Below, in pieces: positions 51,414 through 61,107 of a DNA stretch of 61,516 nt. The stretch spans positions 1-61,516 of the forward strand of contig JBAWVS010000008.1 in assembly GCA_037147175.1 (NCBI GenBank), written 5' to 3'. A model generated the notes under the pieces. It searched no databases. It was not told where the DNA came from and saw only the letters and a program-made list of their open reading frames with translations. Origin of the DNA: a bacterium. Its GTDB lineage: Bacteria > Cyanobacteriota > Vampirovibrionia > Gastranaerophilales > UBA9971. The position numbers were made by a program, and so were the translations under genes. Each line of letters starts with the position of its first letter. Positions within the stretch are counted from its first letter, which is position 1.

Positions 51414-52964
51414 TTAAACTTCTTTCATTACCTGAATTGAACGAGTTTTTGCAAGAAATGGCAGATGCTCTTCGGTAATTCTTTCTCCGGGGACAAGAAC
51501 AGGTATTCCGGGAGGACAAATAGCTATAACTTCCGCAGAAACTCTGCCAATGCTTTCTTCCGGCAAAATCTTTTCTTTCGGGCTGATATAAGCTTTTCTT
51601 GGAGTGCAGACAATTTCAGGGACATTAAGCGGCATATATTTTATATGCTCAAGATAAGTTATATCCGAATAATTTATTTTTACAATCTTTTTAATGGCGT
51701 CACAGAATGAATACAGCTCTTCTGACGTGTTTCCGATGTTTGAAAGAGCCAGAATTCCTTCATCTGTGGCAGCTTCTATAGTTATGTTGTAGTCCATTTC
51801 AAGAAGACTTTCCAGCCTTTTTCCGCTTAATCCGTCAATCTTGATGTAAATTTTTGTCGGATCTACTTGGTAAGCATCTTCTGACGAAAGACATTTTACT
51901 CCCGGTATGCAAGTAAGTATTTTTCTTGCTTCTTCAGCATTTTTAACGGCTTTATCGATTTTTTCCTGTCCGTATTTAGAAGACAAAAAAGCTCTTGCAG
52001 CATCAAGACTTGCTAAAAGCATATAAGAAGGACTTGTGGATTGAAGCATGCTAAGATTTGCTTCAATTTCTTCAATATTTATTTTGCTGTTTTTGCCAAT
52101 ATGAAGGATTGAACTTTGGGAAAAACTTCCGCCTGTTTTATGCAAAGAATGGACAACAGCATCAGCTCCGCATTCAAGAGCAGGTTTCGGGAATTTATCG
52201 TTGAATTTCCAAAGACAACCGTGAGCTTCATCGACAAGAAGCATTACGTTTCTTTGTTTACAAACTTTAGAAATAGACTCAACATCGCTTACAATGCCTT
52301 CGTAAGTCGGATTATTAATCCATACAACACCTGCGTCAGGGTTTTTGTCAAGCAAAGAGTCAATGTTTTCAGCAGTTACTGCTCCCCAGATACCCCAATT
52401 TTCGAGTTTATCAGGGATTGCCCAAACCGGATCTGCACCTGCCAGAGTTAAACCGCTTATAACTGATCTATGACAGTTTCTGCCTATAATAATCTTTTTA
52501 TTTTCTTTAGCTACCGTAAGAGCAAGTGCAATATTTCCAATAGTGGAACCGTTTATAAGAAAAAATGCTCTTTCTGATCCAAAAGCTTCTGCTGTAAGTA
52601 TTTGAGCTTTTGCAATAGGGCCTTCAGCAGGATGTAATTTGCCTAAACCGTTAAATTCATCGGTTGTATCCAAATCTATTATTTTTTGACCCAAAAGATC
52701 TTTAAATTTCGGGAAAACGCCTTCACCTCTGGCGTGTCCAGGAATATGCAAAGGAATAGTCGGATTTTTGATTACGTTTTCTAATGCATCCAAAATAGGA
52801 GTTTCAATGCTTTTCAAATCTCGAGCTCTGGCTTTTTCAGCCAAAGTAATGCTATTTATAAATTCAGCGTCCTGCTGTTTAAATTCAGTGTTAATTTGAG
52901 ACGCTAAGTGTCCTTTATGAACTTGAGATGAGAGCTTAATCTCATCGGAACTCTTTTTTGCCAA
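51414..52964 (-). CDS. Orn/Lys/Arg decarboxylase-family PLP enzyme
   Basis: 516 residues. PLP type I fold: IPLHIPGHARGEGVFPKF, LINGSTIGNIALAL, LLVDEAHGCLWKF, and the Schiff-base Lys in VVHSLHKTGGSFSQSS. The C-terminal domain has VIAICPPGIPVLVPGE. Enzymes of this form decarboxylate arginine, lysine or ornithine toward polyamines; sequence alone does not choose. The start is TTG 52964 with AAAAGGAGC 8 bases upstream. Confidence 0.9.
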   Translation of the reverse strand: MAKKSSDEIKLSSQVHKGHLASQINTEFKQQDAEFINSITLAEKARARDLKSIETPILDALENVIKNPTIPLHIPGHARGEGVFPKFKDLLGQKIIDLDTTDEFNGLGKLHPAEGPIAKAQILTAEAFGSERAFFLINGSTIGNIALALTVAKENKKIIIGRNCHRSVISGLTLAGADPVWAIPDKLENWGIWGAVTAENIDSLLDKNPDAGVVWINNPTYEGIVSDVESISKVCKQRNVMLLVDEAHGCLWKFNDKFPKPALECGADAVVHSLHKTGGSFSQSSILHIGKNSKINIEEIEANLSMLQSTSPSYMLLASLDAARAFLSSKYGQEKIDKAVKNAEEARKILTCIPGVKCLSSEDAYQVDPTKIYIKIDGLSGKRLESLLEMDYNITIEAATDEGILALSNIGNTSEELYSFCDAIKKIVKINYSDITYLEHIKYMPLNVPEIVCTPRKAYISPKEKILPEESIGRVSAEVIAICPPGIPVLVPGERITEEHLPFLAKTRSIQVMKEV

Positions 52965-53308
52965 CTATTTGCTCCTTTTAATCGCATAAAAAACCTTTAT
53001 CTTGTTGGGACCTACATGTTATTAACATTAAATTAGCTACATAGACATTATACTACATAGAATCTTAGTTATTATTTATACTTTATTAACTATTATATTG
53101 CAATATATTTTTTCTATTATTTTTTATGTTATTTAGAAAGTTGCCAATATAAGTCAGACTTGGACAAAACTCTTTATTAATGAAACTTAAAATTAGCTGC
53201 AAAAATAATAAACACCCTGAAAATAAATGAGATTTAAAAGACATAAAAATATCGTTGGATTATTTTTTAATAATCCAACGATATTAACTAAGTTTTTCTT
53301 ATGATATT
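52965..53308. other. Intergenic with terminator
   Basis: About 340 AT-rich bases between two minus-strand genes. It contains the strong terminator of the PPi-PFK gene (53247-53287) and promoter DNA for the decarboxylase gene; nothing else is seen. Confidence 0.6.
53247..53287 (-). terminator. Intrinsic terminator of the PPi-PFK gene
   Basis: A 17-base perfect stem (AATATCGTTGGATTATT and its complement) with a TTTT loop. On the minus strand it is followed by TTTTTA, so it ends transcription of the PPi-PFK gene. Confidence 0.88.
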
Positions 53309-54994
53309 TTAGACGTTGCTTTTGATTTTTGATTGTTCAAGCTGAATAGTTTCTGTTGTAATATCGGCAACCTCGCTAGGTCCAAAGTATTGGACAGGTC
53401 CCGGGTATAAATAACAATCTTCAATCGCCCATGCTTGCCTGTTTGTCTGAAGTTTTTTAAACGGTATTCCGTTTAATTCAACAAGCGCTTTTTTAATTAC
53501 CGGCTTGAATTTGCCATGACGTTTTTCCATATTCATCATGGAAGTTAAAGGGATACCGCCTGCAATCCATTGTTCGGCAGGAGCCGTAAGATTTTTCACT
53601 GACGAGATATATCCGCTTAAATCAAATTTAACAAGAGCAAAAGCGTTGTATCCGAGTGAATAACAATAATCAGCATCAAAATTGGAAGGGGCTGCGCATC
53701 TTCCTTCATAACCGAAGAAATGAGCCTGTGTTGAGAATTTTCCTTTATAAGTTCCGGCTTTTTTCATTTTAGCCAGTTTTATTTCAACCATTTCTATTAA
53801 AAGTTTTTCAGTCTCAATTCTTGAAACCTGAACGTTACCGTGAGGATCTCTGTCAAGTAAAAGCTGAATCTGTATATCTGTCGGAAGAGTAGAGAAAACT
53901 TCGCTGTTTTCTTCTTCCAGCCTTCCTTTTACAAATGCTATTTTTTGATCCCACCCGTTAAGCGTTGTATAAACTTCATCTTTTTCAATATGAGCAAGGG
54001 CATCATTGAGGTTGGAAATTAATGATTTCATTTCGGGTACAAATTCAATTAAGCCTTCAGGGATAAGCGTAACGCCAAAGTTCATGCCGTTTTCTGCTCT
54101 TTTTGCAACAATATCACAGATATCATCAACAATTTCGCTTAAAGAAGTTTTATTTTGTTCAATTTCTTCAGAAATTATAGTAATGTTCGGCTGGGTTTTG
54201 AGAGCGCATTCAAGAGCTATATGAGAAGCGCTTCTGCCCATTAATTTAATAAAATGCCAGTATTTTTTAGCGGAATTAGCATCTCGTTGGATGTTTCCAA
54301 TTAATTCGGAATAAACTTTTGTTGCTGTATCAAAACCGAAAGATGTTTCGATAGCTTCGTTTTTAAGGTCGCCGTCAATGGTTTTAGGGACACCGATTAC
54401 TTGAATGCCTGCATTTTGCTTTTTGAAAAATTCGCCAAGCATTGCTGCGTTTGTATTTGAGTCATCGCCTCCTATTACTACAACAGCCGAAATGCCCAGT
54501 TTTTTGCAGGTTTCCCATGTCTTCATGAAATGTTCTTCGCTTTCCAACTTGGTTCTTCCTGAGCCGATAATATCAAAACCACCGGTATTTCTGTATTCAT
54601 CAATATAATCAAAAGTGAATTCTATGTATTTCCCTTCCATAATTCCTGAAGGACCGCCTAAAAATCCGTAAAGTTTATTGCTTGAATCAGATTCTTTAAG
54701 CGCATCAAAAAGCCCTGCGATAACATTATGACCGCCAGGTGCCTGACCTCCCGATAAAATTACTCCCGCATTAATTGTTTTATTCTCTAAGTTACTCTGA
54801 CCTGCTTTAAAAGTTACGACAGGATTGCCGTAAAGGTTGGGAAAAATCTCCTTAATGTCTTCCATATCAGCTTCCGCTGTAGTTAGAGCACCATTTTGAC
54901 GACTCAGGCTGTTAATTCCCTGTTTTAAAGATGCAGGAAGTTTCGGTTTATACTCGCTTCTTACTTTTTCAAGAGCAGAAATGTATTTTTTCAT
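53309..54994 (-). CDS. pfp: Diphosphate-fructose-6-phosphate 1-phosphotransferase
   Basis: 561 residues, the size of the long PPi-dependent phosphofructokinases. [36 protein letters not shown] (the GGDD motif marks PPi use), [12 protein letters not shown], and [16 protein letters not shown]. It phosphorylates fructose-6-P with PPi reversibly, giving ATP-sparing glycolysis common in anaerobes. Its own terminator is at 53247-53287. Confidence 0.95.
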   Translation of the reverse strand: MKKYISALEKVRSEYKPKLPASLKQGINSLSRQNGALTTAEADMEDIKEIFPNLYGNPVVTFKAGQSNLENKTINAGVILSGGQAPGGHNVIAGLFDALKESDSSNKLYGFLGGPSGIMEGKYIEFTFDYIDEYRNTGGFDIIGSGRTKLESEEHFMKTWETCKKLGISAVVVIGGDDSNTNAAMLGEFFKKQNAGIQVIGVPKTIDGDLKNEAIETSFGFDTATKVYSELIGNIQRDANSAKKYWHFIKLMGRSASHIALECALKTQPNITIISEEIEQNKTSLSEIVDDICDIVAKRAENGMNFGVTLIPEGLIEFVPEMKSLISNLNDALAHIEKDEVYTTLNGWDQKIAFVKGRLEEENSEVFSTLPTDIQIQLLLDRDPHGNVQVSRIETEKLLIEMVEIKLAKMKKAGTYKGKFSTQAHFFGYEGRCAAPSNFDADYCYSLGYNAFALVKFDLSGYISSVKNLTAPAEQWIAGGIPLTSMMNMEKRHGKFKPVIKKALVELNGIPFKKLQTNRQAWAIEDCYLYPGPVQYFGPSEVADITTETIQLEQSKIKSNV

Positions 54995-55053
54995 TTTTGA
55001 TTTACCTCATAGCTTTTTACTTAGCATATTTATACCATGAGGCTTTTTTATAC

Positions 55054-55734
55054 TCAACTCATTGATTTTGCTTTTTTAATTTTCATATTCATCAGATACA
55101 TGTTTTTTATTGCGGAAATTAGTTGAAGTTTAATCTCTGTAGGATTCATAGAGGTACTGCCGGAAGTACATTGAGAAGAATAAGCGCCGAAAAAACTTTT
55201 CCATCCCTGAAGACTGTTTGTTGCATCTGACTTTGCATCTATAAGCAGGTCAATTATTTCAGTATTGTTTGTATTTGTAATTTTAATATTGTCAATATCT
55301 TTCTGGGCAGAATTGCAAGCCTGTTGAGCATCATAAATAAGTTTGCATTGATCTTCTTTATACTTGATTGTCTTAGAAAAAGCCTTGTCATAAGCATCAA
55401 AACAGGGCCTGGTTTTTTCAATCAAACTTTGTTCAATAACATAAAAAGAAATATTATCTTCTTTTTTAGGGTTAATAGTATTATCTACAGGGGCTAATAA
55501 CAAGCATAAATATGAAATACAAAACCAGCTTATTCCTACAGAAAGCGTTGTAAAAATAAGACAACCCGATTTAAATCCGCCGAGTTTGTTTTTAAGAAGT
55601 TTGTAGATTAACGGAATAAGCAGGATTAAAACCAAAATTAACAGCAAAAAACCTGCCCAATAAATTGAATAATAAAAACACCAGATTGAGCCGATAAGTA
55701 GTTGAATTCCGTAAATATATTTTAAATAACGCAT
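55054..55734 (-). CDS. Membrane protein of unknown function
   Basis: 226 residues. Two or three N-terminal membrane helices (~8-47, YSIYWAGFLLLILVLILLIP; ~58-82, LIFTTLSVGISWFCISYLCL) are followed by a ~140-residue soluble domain of charged helices with three Cys (RPCFDAYDK, QCKLIY, QACNSAQKD). No family is recognised. The soluble part is probably outside the cytoplasm. It lies alone between pfp and aroF. Confidence 0.65.
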   Translation of the reverse strand: MRYLKYIYGIQLLIGSIWCFYYSIYWAGFLLLILVLILLIPLIYKLLKNKLGGFKSGCLIFTTLSVGISWFCISYLCLLLAPVDNTINPKKEDNISFYVIEQSLIEKTRPCFDAYDKAFSKTIKYKEDQCKLIYDAQQACNSAQKDIDNIKITNTNNTEIIDLLIDAKSDATNSLQGWKSFFGAYSSQCTSGSTSMNPTEIKLQLISAIKNMYLMNMKIKKAKSMS

Positions 55735-55838
55735 GGTTTTTTCTTCTTTTAACTTAAAATATTGTACGATTTTACGCCTGTATTGTCATGCTTAACTTGT
55801 TTTTCCGTATGATAATATTAATAAACTTTGAGATTTTA

Positions 55839-55853
55839 TGCTAAAATTTAGCA
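55839..55853. promoter_or_regulatory. Perfect 15-base palindrome before aroF
   Basis: TGCTAAA-A-TTTAGCA lies 30 bases before the aroF start, where a repressor of an aromatic-amino-acid gene would be expected to bind. Function is a guess from position. Confidence 0.3.
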
Positions 55854-55882
55854 CATAAATAAATTTATGAAGGAATATAAAG

Positions 55883-56917
55883 ATGATAATCGTAATGGAG
55901 CCGATAGCTACAGAAGAAGATATACAGCGCGTAGTAAAGAAAATGGAAAGCCTTGATTTTAAAATAATCTTGAATAGAGGCGAAGTAATGACAGTTGTTG
56001 CCGCTATAGGAGATAAAAGGCTTATAGATCCTGCTACTATAGCATCTATGGAATCAGTAAGAGAAGTTAAACTTATTCAAGAGCCGTTTAAACTTGCCAG
56101 CAGAGAAAGCCAGAGGGCAGATACTGTAATCGATTTAGGGTTTGGGGTAAGAATAGGCGGAAATAATCCCCCTGTTATTATGGCTGGTCCGTGCAGCGTG
56201 GAAGACAACAAAGAAGGGCTTCTGAAAACAGCTCATTCTGTAAAAGCAGCCGGAGCAAAAGTGTTAAGAGGCGGAGCTTTTAAACCCAGAACAAGTCCTT
56301 ATGATTTTCAGGGTCTGGAAGAATTGGGTCTTAAATACCTTGCAGAAGCCAGAGAAAAAACAGGTTTACTTGTCGCAACAGAAGTTATGGACAGTCAGGA
56401 TGTGGAATTAGTTGCAGATTATGCCGATATTGTTCAAATTGGCGCAAGAAATATGCAAAACTTTAAGCTTTTAAAAGCTGTAGGAAAGATAACAAAGCCG
56501 GTAATTCTTAAAAGAGGCTCTTCTGCAACAGTAAGAGAGTTTTTACTCGCAGCTGAGCATATAATGTACCACGGAAACCCTGACGTCATTCTTTGTGAAA
56601 GAGGTATAATGGGTGTGGATACGCATTTTACAAGAAATACTCTTGATCTTTTAGCAGTTCCGGTTATCAAAAAATATTCGCATCTCCCAGTAATAATTGA
56701 TCCGAGTCATGGAACAGGCAGAAGATATTTGATTTCCCCCGCTTCAAAAGCCGCTCTTGTTATAGGCACAAACGGTTTGATGATAGAAGTCCATCATGAT
56801 CCTGATAATGCTTACTCGGACGGAGCGCAGAGCTTAACGCTAGAGCAGTTTGCCGGTATGATGCAGGAACTTAAAGAACTTGAAAACGTCATTTATAAAA
56901 CGCAGAGTATAAAATAA
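55883..56917 (+). CDS. aroF: 3-deoxy-7-phosphoheptulonate synthase (type I-beta with regulatory N terminus)
   Basis: 344 residues. An ACT-like N-terminal domain (~1-70, MIIVMEPIATEEDIQRVVKK) precedes the barrel: PVIMAGPCSVEDNKEG, LRGGAFKPRTSPYDFQG, VDTHFTRNTLDLLAV and VIIDPSHGTGRRYLI. It condenses PEP and erythrose-4-P, the first shikimate-pathway step; the N-terminal domain mediates feedback inhibition in relatives. AAGGA precedes the ATG. The sdaAB gene starts 4 bases after the stop, an odd pairing. Confidence 0.95.
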   Translation: MIIVMEPIATEEDIQRVVKKMESLDFKIILNRGEVMTVVAAIGDKRLIDPATIASMESVREVKLIQEPFKLASRESQRADTVIDLGFGVRIGGNNPPVIMAGPCSVEDNKEGLLKTAHSVKAAGAKVLRGGAFKPRTSPYDFQGLEELGLKYLAEAREKTGLLVATEVMDSQDVELVADYADIVQIGARNMQNFKLLKAVGKITKPVILKRGSSATVREFLLAAEHIMYHGNPDVILCERGIMGVDTHFTRNTLDLLAVPVIKKYSHLPVIIDPSHGTGRRYLISPASKAALVIGTNGLMIEVHHDPDNAYSDGAQSLTLEQFAGMMQELKELENVIYKTQSIK

Positions 56918-56921
56918 AATT

Positions 56922-57590
56922 ATGAAATATATATCTATTTTAGACATAATCGGTCCCACAATGATTGGTCCTTCGAGTTCTCACACCGCAGGAGCGATTA
57001 GGTTGGCGCTTCTTGCCAGAAATATTTACGGTAAAAAGCCCGGATGGGTTAAATTTACTTTGTATAATTCTTTTGCAAAAACAGGAAAAGGTCATGGAAC
57101 TGACAAAGCCTTAATTGCAGGAATTTTGGGGTTCAAAGTGGATGATCCTAAAATAAAGAATTCCTATGAATTTGCCAAAGAAGAATCAATTCTCATTGAA
57201 TTTGAAACAAAAAATGATCCTGACAGACACCCTAATTCTGTGGATTTTACTTTTTATAACGAAACCAATATGTTCGTTTCAGGCAAGTCTCTCGGTGCAG
57301 GGGAGGTTGAAATTGATAATATAAAAGGATTTAAGGCAAATATTAGAGGAGATTTACCGACTTTATTTATAATCCATAAAGATAAACCGGGTATGTTGTC
57401 AAAAGTCACAGAGTTTTTGCAAGAAGCAAATGTTAATATTGCCACGCTTCACTGCGAAAGAAATGAAAAAGGAAAAGAAGCAGCAATGACTATATGTCTT
57501 GATTCAATGCCTTTAAAGGAAACAATAAAAGAAATCGAAAACATAGAAGGTGTTTACATAGTCAGAAGCATAAATGTAATCGAAAAATAG
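56922..57590 (+). CDS. sdaAB: L-serine dehydratase, beta subunit
   Basis: 222 residues. LDIIGPTMIGPSSSHTAGAI and GKGHGTDKALIAGILGF at the N terminus, with a C-terminal ACT domain (~145-222, LFIIHKDKPGMLSKVTEFLQ). With the alpha subunit it deaminates L-serine to pyruvate using a [4Fe-4S] cluster. It is followed by sdaAA after 75 bases. Confidence 0.94.
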   Translation: MKYISILDIIGPTMIGPSSSHTAGAIRLALLARNIYGKKPGWVKFTLYNSFAKTGKGHGTDKALIAGILGFKVDDPKIKNSYEFAKEESILIEFETKNDPDRHPNSVDFTFYNETNMFVSGKSLGAGEVEIDNIKGFKANIRGDLPTLFIIHKDKPGMLSKVTEFLQEANVNIATLHCERNEKGKEAAMTICLDSMPLKETIKEIENIEGVYIVRSINVIEK

Positions 57591-57665
57591 TAACAGGTCA
57601 GCCCATAATTCTGAATCTGCAAGGCAGGTGAAAGAATAACAAGATTTTGAAAAATAAGGAAAATA

Positions 57666-58556
57666 ATGAAAAATATTGAAAACTTTCAGGAATTAATTGA
57701 TATAACCAGAAATAAAAAATCAATATCTCTTGTATTTCAAGAGTTGGAGTCTTTTATGCTCGAAAAAGAAATCTCTGAACTCAGAAAAATTATGGCAAAC
57801 CATCTTGAAAATATGAAAGATGCCATAAAACAGGGTTTAAAATCTCCGCAGCTTTCTGAGAGCGGAATGTCGGGAATGGATTCTCATAAAATTTTAACAA
57901 GATATGATGAGCAATCAGGCAGACTGCCATGCAATAAGCTTTTTGGGAAAATAATCAGCTATGCTATAGCAACAATGGAAGAAAATCAGAGAATGGGCAG
58001 AGTTGTTGCCTGTCCTACAGCAGGATCATGCGGAGTCGTCCCTGCAATAATAGCAGCCTATTCGGAAGAAATGAATATAGAACTTGAAAAGCAAATTGAT
58101 TCGATGTTTATAGCAGGCGGAATAGGAAAAATTATTGCCCAGAGAATGCCTCTTGCCGGAGCTGTAGCTGGTTGTCAGGCTGAGGGAGGCGTAGCTTCTG
58201 CTATGGCTGCTGCAGCTATAGTAAATATGATGGGTGGCAATAATAATCAAGTGATAAATGCCGCAGCTCTTGCTCTTAAAAACATAATGGGGCTGGCTTG
58301 TGATCCTATCGCAGGACTTGTAGAAGTTCCCTGTATAAAAAGAAATGCTTTCTTGAGTATTCATGCTGTTACCGCTTCGGAAATGGCACTTTCCGGTATA
58401 GAATCTTATGTACCGATTGATGAAGTTGTTGATGCAATGATTCAAGTCGGAAAATTAATGTCCCCTTTAATAAAAGAAACAGGCGAAGGTGGTCTTGCAG
58501 TAACTAAGACAGCTCTGGAATTAAATAAAAAACTTGCAAATCTTTGGGATTACTAA
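57666..58556 (+). CDS. sdaAA: L-serine dehydratase, iron-sulfur alpha subunit
   Basis: 296 residues. Cluster cysteines in VVACPTAGSCGVVPA, LACDPIAGLVEVPC; also SESGMSGMDSHKIL, GCQAEGGVASAMAAAA. It is the catalytic subunit paired with SdaAB. An AAGGA site lies before ATG 57666. The oxygen-labile cluster fits an anaerobe. Confidence 0.95.
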   Translation: MKNIENFQELIDITRNKKSISLVFQELESFMLEKEISELRKIMANHLENMKDAIKQGLKSPQLSESGMSGMDSHKILTRYDEQSGRLPCNKLFGKIISYAIATMEENQRMGRVVACPTAGSCGVVPAIIAAYSEEMNIELEKQIDSMFIAGGIGKIIAQRMPLAGAVAGCQAEGGVASAMAAAAIVNMMGGNNNQVINAAALALKNIMGLACDPIAGLVEVPCIKRNAFLSIHAVTASEMALSGIESYVPIDEVVDAMIQVGKLMSPLIKETGEGGLAVTKTALELNKKLANLWDY

Positions 58557-58651
58557 TATTAAAAATAATAATTATGATGCAATACTTTTATACAAATAAA
58601 TGTTAAATAATGGCATAATATTAAGTACAAATCATAACAAAAGGATTCATT

Positions 58652-59011
58652 ATGGAATACATTAATTATATAAATGAATTTTTTTCTCATGTAAAATGCG
58701 CTAATTGTAATGAATTTTTCAATAATGATGCTATTCAGCTGGTCAGGCAGGAATCCAACAGTATTGTTGTAAGAATCGCCTGCGTTAAATGCGGAAAAAA
58801 TCTGGGACTTGCTATTCTTGGAATTGACCGTGCAGGTTATAAAAACAGCATCGGTTTTTCGGAAGATACTCATGAAAATAGCGATATGCCAATCTCCGTA
58901 AATGTCAACAACGATCCTATAACTTATGATGATGTTGTAGAAGCGCACCAATTTTTTAGCAGCTTAGGAGATGATTGGTCAAAATATTTGCCTAATCATG
59001 AAATCGATTAA
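58652..59011 (+). CDS. Uncharacterised zinc-ribbon protein
   Basis: 119 residues. A four-Cys ribbon (KCANCNEFF ... ACVKCGKNLG) at ~15-50 is followed by ITYDDVVEAHQFFSSLGDDW, probably a helical interaction motif. Family not recognised by name. AAAGGA precedes the ATG. It is convergent with rocD. Confidence 0.75.
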   Translation: MEYINYINEFFSHVKCANCNEFFNNDAIQLVRQESNSIVVRIACVKCGKNLGLAILGIDRAGYKNSIGFSEDTHENSDMPISVNVNNDPITYDDVVEAHQFFSSLGDDWSKYLPNHEID

Positions 59012-59024
59012 ATAATATAAAAAC

Positions 59025-60224
59025 TCAGGAAAGAATTTTTTGGAATTTTTCAAAAACCAGGTCTAATTGGTCTTTAGTGATTATTAGAGGCGGAGCAATT
59101 CTTATTACGTAAGTATGTGTATCTTTGCAAAGTACGCCTTCTTTTTTCAACTCTTCACAATAAGCTCTTGCTGGTTCATCAAGCTCAATAGCAATGAATA
59201 AACCTTTTCCTCTTATTTCTTTTATGTGCGGATTATTAAGAGTTTTCAGTTTTTCAAGGAAATATTTTCCGAGTTCGGCAGAATTTTGTATTAAATTTTC
59301 TTCCTTCAATACTTTTAAAGTTGCTCTTGCTACAGCGCAGCCGAGAGGGTTTCCGCCAAATGTACTTCCATGAGAGCCGGGAGTAAGTACATCCATTATG
59401 GAATTCCCTGAAAGTACCGCTGATACAGGATAAAAGCCTCCTGAAATAGCTTTGCCTACGATAATCACATCAGGATTTACATTTTCATGTTGGTGGGCAA
59501 ATAATTTGCCTGTTCTTCCAAAACCTGTCTGGATTTCGTCAAACATAAGAAGAACATTATTTTCTTTGCATATTTTTTCAGCTTCTTTAAGATACCCTTC
59601 AGGCGGAATTATTATACCTGCTTCGCCCTGAACAGGCTCAAGAAGAAATGCGCAGGTGTTAGGGGTGATTGCTTCTCTTAATGCATTTGTATCCCCGTAA
59701 GGGATTATTTTAAAGCCCTGTGTGAACGGTCCAAATCCTTCTTTATATGCAGGTTCGCTGGAAAAACTGGTAATGGTTGTTGTTCTTCCATGAAAATTAT
59801 TTTCACAAACTATTATTTCAGCGTTGTATTTATCTGTTCCTTTAACTTGGTATGCCCATCTTCTCGCGAGTTTAACAGCGGTTTCTACAGCTTCTGCGCC
59901 TGTATTCATCGGAAGGATTGCTTCTTTTCCTGTAAGCTCGGCTAATTCTTTAAGAAACATCGATAATTCCGCATTTCTAAAAGCACGTGAAGTTATAGTT
60001 AACTTACCTGCCTGTTTAATCATCGCGTCAAGTATTTTGGGGTGGCAATGACCTGTATTTAGGCAGGAAAAAGCACTAAGGCAGTCAAGATATTTATTTC
60101 CGTCAATATCGTAAACCCATACCCCTTCGCCTCTTTCTATAATAATATCTAGAGGGCTGTATGTTTTAGCGCCATATTTGTTTTCCAGTTGTATATAATC
60201 TTTTGCGGAAAGGGTTTGAGTCAT
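59025..60224 (-). CDS. rocD: Ornithine-oxo-acid aminotransferase
   Basis: 399 residues. Class III PLP enzyme: QLENKYGAKTYSPLDIIIER at the N terminus is diagnostic of RocD; MNTGAEAVETAVKLARRW, LMFDEIQTGFGRTGKLF, and the lysine in IIVGKAISGGFYPVSAV. It converts ornithine plus 2-oxoglutarate to glutamate semialdehyde. A GTGA..GGG/CCCCTCAC hairpin lies in its leader around 60250-60276, with TATAAT upstream. Confidence 0.93.
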   Translation of the reverse strand: MTQTLSAKDYIQLENKYGAKTYSPLDIIIERGEGVWVYDIDGNKYLDCLSAFSCLNTGHCHPKILDAMIKQAGKLTITSRAFRNAELSMFLKELAELTGKEAILPMNTGAEAVETAVKLARRWAYQVKGTDKYNAEIIVCENNFHGRTTTITSFSSEPAYKEGFGPFTQGFKIIPYGDTNALREAITPNTCAFLLEPVQGEAGIIIPPEGYLKEAEKICKENNVLLMFDEIQTGFGRTGKLFAHQHENVNPDVIIVGKAISGGFYPVSAVLSGNSIMDVLTPGSHGSTFGGNPLGCAVARATLKVLKEENLIQNSAELGKYFLEKLKTLNNPHIKEIRGKGLFIAIELDEPARAYCEELKKEGVLCKDTHTYVIRIAPPLIITKDQLDLVFEKFQKILS

Positions 60225-60471
60225 TTTATAACCTCTTGATGTTTTAAGTGAAGGGTAGCAATGCCGCCCCTCACTATTAATTATACATATTAATTAGATT
60301 TATTAAAAAATAGGGCTGAATTGATTAAAGCAGAACTTTTTTAGCAGCTGCTTAGTAATAAGTATCATGAAGTTCATTCAAAATCCAATATTTTTTAGTT
60401 CTTTTGATGTGGATTTTTTCTGTTTAAGTCAGCAGGTAATTAAAAAAAACGGGGTTGAATTGATGGATTTT

Positions 60472-60502
60472 GAACTTTTATTCTGCAAAGTAGTGCATAA
60501 AT
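60472..60502. repeat. Left imperfect direct repeat flanking the toxin-antitoxin cassette
   Basis: Starts GAACTTTTATTCTGCAAAG. It matches 61108-61138 at 26 of 31 positions in the same orientation, the first 13 being identical. It lies immediately left of the promoter. Confidence 0.55.
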
Positions 60503-60511
60503 TTTAGTAGC

Positions 60512-60567
60512 TTGAAAACAGACAGTACCTGTACTATAATATGTACAGGTACAATAAACAGTACAGG
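60512..60567 (+). promoter_or_regulatory. Promoter and YefM-type operator of the toxin-antitoxin operon
   Basis: TTGAAA (60512-60517), a 17-base spacer and TATAAT (60535-60540) make a near-consensus promoter. Perfect inverted repeats GTACCTGTAC (60525-60534) and GTACAGGTAC (60543-60552) flank the -10 box, and a third half-site GTACAGG (60561-60567) overlaps the ribosome-binding site. The TGTAC/GTACA cores match the known recognition words of YefM-type antitoxins, implying autorepression. Confidence 0.8.
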
Positions 60568-60579
60568 AGAAAAATAACA

Positions 60580-60843
60580 ATGGAAGCAATTTCATATACT
60601 TCTTTTAGGGCAAACTTAGCAAAAAAAATGAAAGAAATTTGCGATAATCATCTTGGAATTATAGTAACAAGAAAAGACAAAGAATCTGTTGTTGTTTTTT
60701 CACTGGAAGATTATCAGGCATTAGAGGAAACCGCTTACCTCTTAAAAAGCCCAAAAAACGCAAAAGAATTAATGGAATCTATCGAAGAATTTGAAAAGGG
60801 AGATGTTGTTGAAATGGAACTTTTCGAAAATTATGAAGATTAA
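60580..60843 (+). CDS. yefM: YefM/Phd-family antitoxin
   Basis: 87 residues. ISYTSFRANLAKKMKEICDN is the Phd/YefM DNA-binding N terminus, VTRKDKESVVVFSLEDYQAL the dimer core, and the acidic C terminus (EFEKGDVVEMELFENYED) would wrap the toxin. AGGAGA lies 10 bases before the ATG at 60580. It overlaps the toxin gene by 11 bases. Confidence 0.93.
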   Translation: MEAISYTSFRANLAKKMKEICDNHLGIIVTRKDKESVVVFSLEDYQALEETAYLLKSPKNAKELMESIEEFEKGDVVEMELFENYED

Positions 60844-61087
60844 GTTCACTCAAAAAGCCCAAAAGCAATATGAATACTGGAAAGAAAATGACTTAAAAAT
60901 TCTTAAAAAAATTAATGAGCTTATTAAAGATATTCAAAAAACACCGTTTGAAGGTTTAGGTAAACCTGAATCACTTAAGTTTAATCTTAACGGGTTCTGG
61001 TCAAGAAGAATAAATTATGAACACAGATTAGTTTATAAAATTGAGGATGAATCCATAATTATTCTTCAGTGCAGATATCATTACTAA
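60833..61087 (+). CDS. yoeB: Txe/YoeB-family mRNA interferase toxin
   Basis: 84 residues, the typical size. KIKFTQKAQKQYEYWKENDL at the start; GKPESLKFNLNGFWSRRINY, EHRLVYKIEDES and the C-terminal CRYHY carry the conserved catalytic Glu, Arg, His and Tyr. YoeB cleaves mRNA at the ribosome. The ATG at 60833 lies inside the antitoxin gene, so translation is coupled. All key residues look intact. Confidence 0.94.
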   Translation: MKIKFTQKAQKQYEYWKENDLKILKKINELIKDIQKTPFEGLGKPESLKFNLNGFWSRRINYEHRLVYKIEDESIIILQCRYHY

Positions 61088-61107
61088 ATGCAGTATTAAC
61101 AAGGCGA

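Larger units (their letters stand above)
60225..60579. other. Intergenic with degenerate repeats and divergent promoters
   Basis: About 355 bases. Two related segments, AAAAAATAGGGCTGAATTGAT (near 60305) and AAAAAACGGGGTTGAATTGA (near 60444), are each followed by GAACTTTT. The right part holds the toxin-antitoxin promoter. No gene is seen. Confidence 0.5.

Noticed and set aside
57591-57665. Possible riboswitch before sdaAA (GGCAGGTGAAAG words)
   Set aside because: The words do not form the glycine or other aptamer core I know, and the segment is only 75 bases between co-transcribed genes.
58026-58445. 139-codon minus-strand open frame
   Set aside because: Antisense to the well-conserved serine dehydratase alpha subunit; Ser/Tyr/His-rich composition is not protein-like.
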